Positions 58,800 to 64,000 of a stretch of DNA of 64,000 bases are shown here, piece after piece. Origin of the DNA: Adenanthera pavonina (Eukaryota > Streptophyta > Magnoliopsida > Fabales > Fabaceae); contig JAIVEN010000021.1 in the NCBI GenBank assembly GCA_026686845.1, positions 23,764,001-23,828,000 of the forward strand, in the 5' to 3' direction. The notes beneath the pieces were generated by a model that saw only the letters and a program-made list of their open reading frames with translations, made no database searches and was not told where the DNA came from. Made by a program: the position numbers and the translations under genes. Each line of letters begins with the position of its first letter. The stretch's first letter is position 1.

Positions 58800-61700
58800 T
58801 ATAACACCCTAAATTCTATCACCCTAAATTCTATAACTCAAAAACATACATAACTATTACACAACTCAGCAAAGAAATATGATAAAGAAGACAAGATAGA
58901 GGGATGACACTGTGGCCTGGCCATATATACAGCATCGTGGTGTGGGTCAATTCTGGACCCAGCTCAAATTGGGACAAAAAGGCATGGCACTGTGGTCTCA
59001 AATCTGGTGCTCCAACACCAATGACACGGACCAACTTCTGACGCACACAACTTCTCACTCCAACCTCTTATTCCAAAACCTCTAGGTCACTCTACTCCTA
59101 CTCTAACCATAAGCACCAACCATGACCTAAAATATCTATGTATAAAGAATTTGGACACCCAATACTAAAATGATCACTCACTATTAGAAAAATATAACTT
59201 AGCGAGTAATCACTCATCCCTCGCTAAATGATCTAAATAGCGACGAATTAAATTTAGCGAGAGAATTAGCGAGGAATATCCTTTCCCTCGCTAAATTATT
59301 ATAAACAGCGAGGATCCCTCACTAAATTTTTTAAAATTAATTTTAATAGATTAAAATTATTTTATTAAAAATTTAATTTTAATGAATTAAATTTTTTTTA
59401 ATAATTATGTTATAAAATTATTTTTATCAGTTGATTATTTTAAATTAATAAAAATAGTGAGACTAATTTTTATAACTTGTTGGCAAAAAATGAAAATGAA
59501 AATTCATTTATTACAAAATTCAAAATATAAAATATTTTATGATATTAATAACTAAAATTATAATATATTTTTATTTTTTAACAATATATTAATTTATAAA
59601 TATATGTGTGTATTAGTGTGTAAATAAATAATATATATTTAATATTTCATAAAGACTACAAATACATTACAGTTTAACTGGCAAAAGTCTAAATATAAAG
59701 GCACTAAGAGCAGGAGGTCATGGATTCAAACCTAAGTAAATACATATTTGAAATCATTATATGACATGACAGTGACGTGTTGCAATCAAGGTGATGTGGC
59801 ATGGGTGGCGGGTGACATGACAATGATATGACGTGGCATGGTCTTGGTAATGATATGACAATTTTGAATTTTTTGTAGTTTAGCGAGGAATTCATTCCTG
59901 GCTAAATTTTCAGAGGGATTAAATCCTTCGCTAAATCTTTCGCTAATTTAGCGAGGGAATCAACTCATTTCTCACTAAAATTAGCGACGCAATTTTTAGC
60001 GATCAAATTAGAGAGGGATAAAATCCCTCGCTATTTTCAATTTAGTGAGGGAAAAATGGTCACTCACTAAATGCCATTTTTCTAGTAGTGACTTTTTGAC
60101 CAAAACAAAAAACCAAACTTCCCCAATTGCCACACATGAACCTTGGGTAGCCATAGACTATACCAACAGATCAGCCATGCCCCAGAAACCATGTTCAAGG
60201 AGGCTTCAACCCAAAGAAACCACTCCCCCAAGTTTTAACACCTCAAAACACCAAATCGGGCTAATGGGTTATTTACTTGTTTTGCACAACAAGGACCCAA
60301 TAGCCAGACCAAACTCACAATCTGAACATACACATCCAAAGGGACTTAGAACCACTAGTTCCACACCCAACACAAACAAACATTTGGACTTGAGTTATCA
60401 CAGACCACATACAGAACATACTTGCACACATCTTACCATGTACACCAACATGGGTCTAGAATCACACAATCAATCATACAAGAAGCATAAAGGAGTTTAG
60501 AAAGGGTTATACATCAATCCAATCCCCAAAACACATGGATACACCATGATACGCTTATTATTACATAAACACTACAAATGACACTTTACTAACAGAGCAA
60601 CAAACAGCAAAGGGGGATAACCCAAACACTCACAAGTACTCTCAATCCTTCTTGGATGTGTCCTCGTTGGTCCTTCCCTGGCCAGTACCGGAACATTCAC
60701 TTGGGATTATTAGTCACGGGTTGAAACATATATCCTAGTAACTTGGAGTTTACACATACATCTAAACATGCTTCCATAACAATATTCAAACGCAATATTC
60801 AATGTTAATGCAATATGCATGATATGTAGACACAAATCCCATTAATACACAGCTAGAACTATAAGCTAGTTATCTTAACATAGTAGCTTTAACCAGTGGC
60901 ACTTTTCCAACAACCCGTGACAGCCGATTTCGAGGTCACCATCCAGCTCTTCTCCCAATAGTCATGACCTGGGAAAATGTCATTGCATTAAATGTTGGAT
61001 TATGGCTTTCCTTCCCCTAAACAACCCAAATTGGTGTTTATTTAAAGAAGATGCATCCCAATTCATGACTACTTGTGTCTCCCAGCCATAAGATGACTAT
61101 TTAGTGACTGGAATAATACAAGCAGGACTGAACACAAGGCGTTGTATGTTATTTAGCGAATTCACATACCACATGATATTTAAAGCATCATCACCCAAGC
61201 ATATATCTTGACAACGTATAACGTGTACCAATACCCAATGCATACTAACATTTCAACATGTATCATTTTCTATGGTGATAGCATGTCATATAAACATACA
61301 TAGTAAATCATGGGGTGCATCATAATCATTAACATGTCAATATCAATCATACTTATACCATTTCATGTTCATTAATGCCAATAGTCATTTTCATCATAAA
61401 ATAGGATAGAGATAAGAAACTCACTAGCGGCGTGACTGCACATATTATGATATGAAAAGAAATGATTATATCCTTGCTTAGAGGCATATCATGATATAAA
61501 AGAGTGAAACATATACATATATAACTTGTGTATATCATGATACAAAAGGGATTGGACATATATATAATCATTTGGAAAACGTATAAAGGACACTACAATT
61601 ACTCCTTCTGAGCCCACTCAACACCCCGGTAGGCCAAAGGGAAAAACCACTACTACAATACAATAAAAGAGATGCAAGATCATATCATCACATTATCCCA

Positions 61701-62562
61701 AGCCAATATACACAATGTAATTCATAACAATCCAATCAATATACCAAAGATTCCATAAATCAAACATCAATATAACCACTTACCAACCACTTCAAAGCTT
61801 TCCAAATACTCTCTGGAGTCAAGAGATCCCACTTGAGCAAGTATACAACCTACACAACGCTAAATTCTCATTACCCACACAATTTCTCAACCCTAGGCAT
61901 ACACAATTTGTCAAGCCAATACCAAACCATCTAAAATAAAGCTTCTTTAAGCAAATCCATATATTAAAGTACCCAAAACAACTCATAGAACCATAATCAT
62001 TCCCAAATAACTTTGATTCTCAATAATATCAAGAGTTGAGGGTTAGGCCGTTTGGTAAATATACTACTTAAACACTTGAAATCCTTAACCCAGAGCTTAT
62101 ACACACCTAACAACACATCAATAAAGCATTTATACTCAATTTAACCGGTGGAAATACAACCAAAGTCAGAACTGTAACTTCCACCAAGATAAACCACTGA
62201 ATAACTTGAAGAAAAATGAAGAGGAGAAGTGAGGGGTAACTTATCCACAAGAATCGAGCCTCCAAAGTGCTGGAAATGTGCAACTAGCAAACCACTCTCG
62301 TTTTCCTCCCTTTAGCAACTACTCTCGACTTCTTATTTAAATCAGATTCGCAACTAGCACTGTGGCATCAATTAAGCTCACCACAACGTCAATGTGTATT
62401 GATTTGATTCAAGCCAACACCCCTACAGCTCGTCGCGGTGCCACTGTTTTCTGCCTCTTCCTCTCCTTTTGCTCAATTCTGATTCTTTTTCTAGTCTTGG
62501 TTCTTCCGACCCTAAACAATTCAGTGACATCCTTCTTGAAATTAATAATCAAGGTCATTACA
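58800..62562. mobile_element. Solo LTR 2 (Ty3/gypsy-like), carrying a CACTA insert
   Basis: Starts TATAACACCCTAAATTCTA (first G of TGTAACACCC changed to A) and ends AAGGTCATTACA. TTCAA stands on both sides (58795-58799 and 62563-62567). Without the CACTA insert and its 3-bp duplicate the LTR is about 2848 bp, close in size to solo LTR 1, and its ends belong to the same TGTAA..TTACA type. A 15-bp tandem duplication (CACCCTAAATTCTAT twice) lies at its left end. No internal domain was seen, so the small frames at 60045-60500 and 61353-61571 are not genes. Confidence 0.85.
59179..60090. mobile_element. Non-autonomous CACTA (En/Spm) element, 912 bp
   Basis: The left end is CACTATTAGAAAAATA; the right end, reverse-complemented, is CACTACTAGAAAAATGG. 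ACT flanks both sides (59176-59178 and 60091-60093), the 3-bp duplication of this superfamily. Both ends carry a cluster of TTAGCGAGGGA-type subterminal repeats in both orientations, which are transposase-binding sites in related elements. The middle is AT-rich with no transposase gene. Confidence 0.85.
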
Positions 62563-62567
62563 TTCAA

Positions 62568-64000
62568 TGGTTCAACTGTAATCTAATTGGGATTGGACCA
62601 GTAGTGATTAAAATAATATATTTTAAACAAATAACACAAGTTTAACAAATTGTATGACTTAATTAAAGTCTCAAACTAAATAATACTAAATTATCAATAA
62701 AATAAAAAAAACTCATTTCCATCTCACATTTGTTGGAGGTTATTCTTGTAAACCGTTGACATATTGGCGCCAACATAAGCTATTTCTGACGAAGTGATGT
62801 AAGGTTCTAAGTAGAGCACATACTCATGTGGTGACTAATGGTTTGTTTGAAGGCAAACGAAAAAAATTCCCGTGGACTTGGAGTTGGAATAAATAAACTC
62901 ATCTCAAGAGAGTAAAATTATCTACGAATAAGAATTAAAACAAATTTCTGATTTTGGATGAAAATGCATGTCTATGTCTTCGAGTATATGAATCTGCATG
63001 ATTTAAAAGCCGATAATTTGTGTATGTCAGTGTGTGAAGAGTTTAGTTGACGCATAGTCTAATTAAACGAAACACGTGTATTATTAGAAGAAGAATATAT
63101 ACGTGTCCGAAAGTATATTTTACGGAAACAAGATCATAATAATAGTCATATTATTATTTATACAATCTTTAATGGGGAAAGATAAAAGTAGGAAACGTTC
63201 ATGACATGCTACAAAATATAAAAATAAGAAAGAAAAGTTCTGAAAAGGCCCTTGTTTTAGTCCCCATCCAATAGCAGCAAGATCTATTTTGTGATCGAAG
63301 CAGCAGAAAGAAAGAGACTAGTCATGGACATGTGGAATAATTTCAGGAACAAGTTTCATCAGCAACATGTAAAATTTTCTGCGCATAAATACATGTTCAC
63401 TGGAATGCATGATTGTCAAATTCGGAGAGGGAAAAAGATATATATAAATATTCCGAGACACACCTGAGAAACACATATATAATTTAAACTTCAAAGTAAT
63501 AGAGAAAAGAAAACATGGGAATATTCTGACACTGTTCCATAGCTCCATGTTTCACGGTACTTTCCATAATTTGGATTTTTCACACGTCTAAAGTTGTGGC
63601 TGGTGATTGTGAATTCTGCAGCACAAGGCAACAATAATCAGAAATTGACTAAAGCAAAAAAAGGGTGAGGGGGTAGCGTACCTGGACTGCAAGTGTCAAG
63701 AAATTAACAAGTGAATATAAAATATTTAGGAGTTAGTTTTCTATATAGCTCACTAGTATCGTGCGGCTCATATATATATATAATGAATTTCATGTAGTGA
63801 GATAAAATTATTATTATTATTATTATTATTATTGTATTTTTAGATATGTAATTTTGATTTTAATTGTATTTAAATATTTCAAATTTTATTAATTTTTTAC
63901 TTTAATAAAAATTTCAACCCTTAAAAACTACTAATTTTAACAACTCATAGTAATATCAGATATTGCATGTATATGTTCAGTATGGTTCAGCTATATTCCT
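62568..64000. other. Right-end spacer, no gene seen
   Basis: AT-rich. The small frame at 63318-63548 is not protein-like. A run of TA dinucleotides lies at 63770-63781 and an (ATT)9 microsatellite at 63807-63833. I saw no transposon ends. Confidence 0.5.
63807..63833. repeat. (ATT)9 microsatellite
   Basis: About nine ATT units in a row. Confidence 0.9.

Noticed and set aside
60045..60500. 151-codon plus-strand frame
   Set aside because: It crosses the CACTA terminus into solo-LTR sequence, so it is a chance frame over two transposons.
1..64000. CRISPR arrays, prokaryotic defence or operon systems, tRNA and rRNA genes
   Set aside because: No regularly spaced repeats of that kind, no ribosome-binding-site-led operons and no tRNA-like cloverleaf were seen. 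The sequence is plant nuclear in character.

Overview
The window is nuclear DNA from a flowering plant, probably a eudicot. It is AT-rich, its genes carry GT..AG introns, and it is packed with plant retrotransposons, MITEs and an endogenous plant pararetrovirus. I cannot name the species. Three host genes can be modelled, all on the minus strand: a universal stress protein (four exons, 3723-5447), a DUF247/UPF0481 protein (single exon, 38703-39896, ending before the usual C-terminal membrane helix), and a 14-exon OB-fold protein of 685 residues (45318-51342) that most resembles the shieldin subunit SHLD2 or an RPA-like single-strand DNA binder. A fourth set of exon-like segments (about 40480-42460, minus) looks coding but contains stops and was not identified.

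Layout. 1-3722: intergenic, with a Stowaway-type MITE, a copia RT relic and a probable hAT-type repeat. 3723-5447: stress-protein gene. 5993-19063: Athila-type Ty3/gypsy element on the minus strand, with tRNA-Asp PBS, gag, protease, RT, RNase H, integrase, a post-pol ORF, a PPT and a 3' LTR that has lost its end. 19064-37250: endogenous pararetrovirus (Caulimoviridae-like) on the minus strand, decayed and cut in two by a plus-strand Sirevirus-type Ty1/copia element (21865-33688), whose ends are TG..CA and whose insertion duplicated CGATG. 37250-45317: DUF247 gene, unidentified exons and AT-rich spacer. 45318-51342: OB-fold gene. 51343-64000: TE graveyard with two solo LTRs (each about 2.9 kb of LTR sequence, each with a perfect 5-bp target duplication). 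One lies inside a Tourist-like MITE. The other carries a 912-bp non-autonomous CACTA element.

The window therefore records a readable order of insertion: pararetrovirus before Sirevirus, Tourist MITE before solo LTR 1, and solo LTR 2 before CACTA. No mobile element here looks able to move: the reading frames carry stops, the Athila integrase has lost its catalytic glutamate, and the viral zinc knuckle has lost two ligands. The least explained structure is a composite module in the Sirevirus LTRs. It pairs a GACAGACGAA-type box with an AAATTCGAATTT palindrome, occurs about five times per LTR, and its boxes recur, partly inverted, between pol and the extra 3' ORF.

I found no tRNA or rRNA gene, CRISPR array or prokaryotic-type system.
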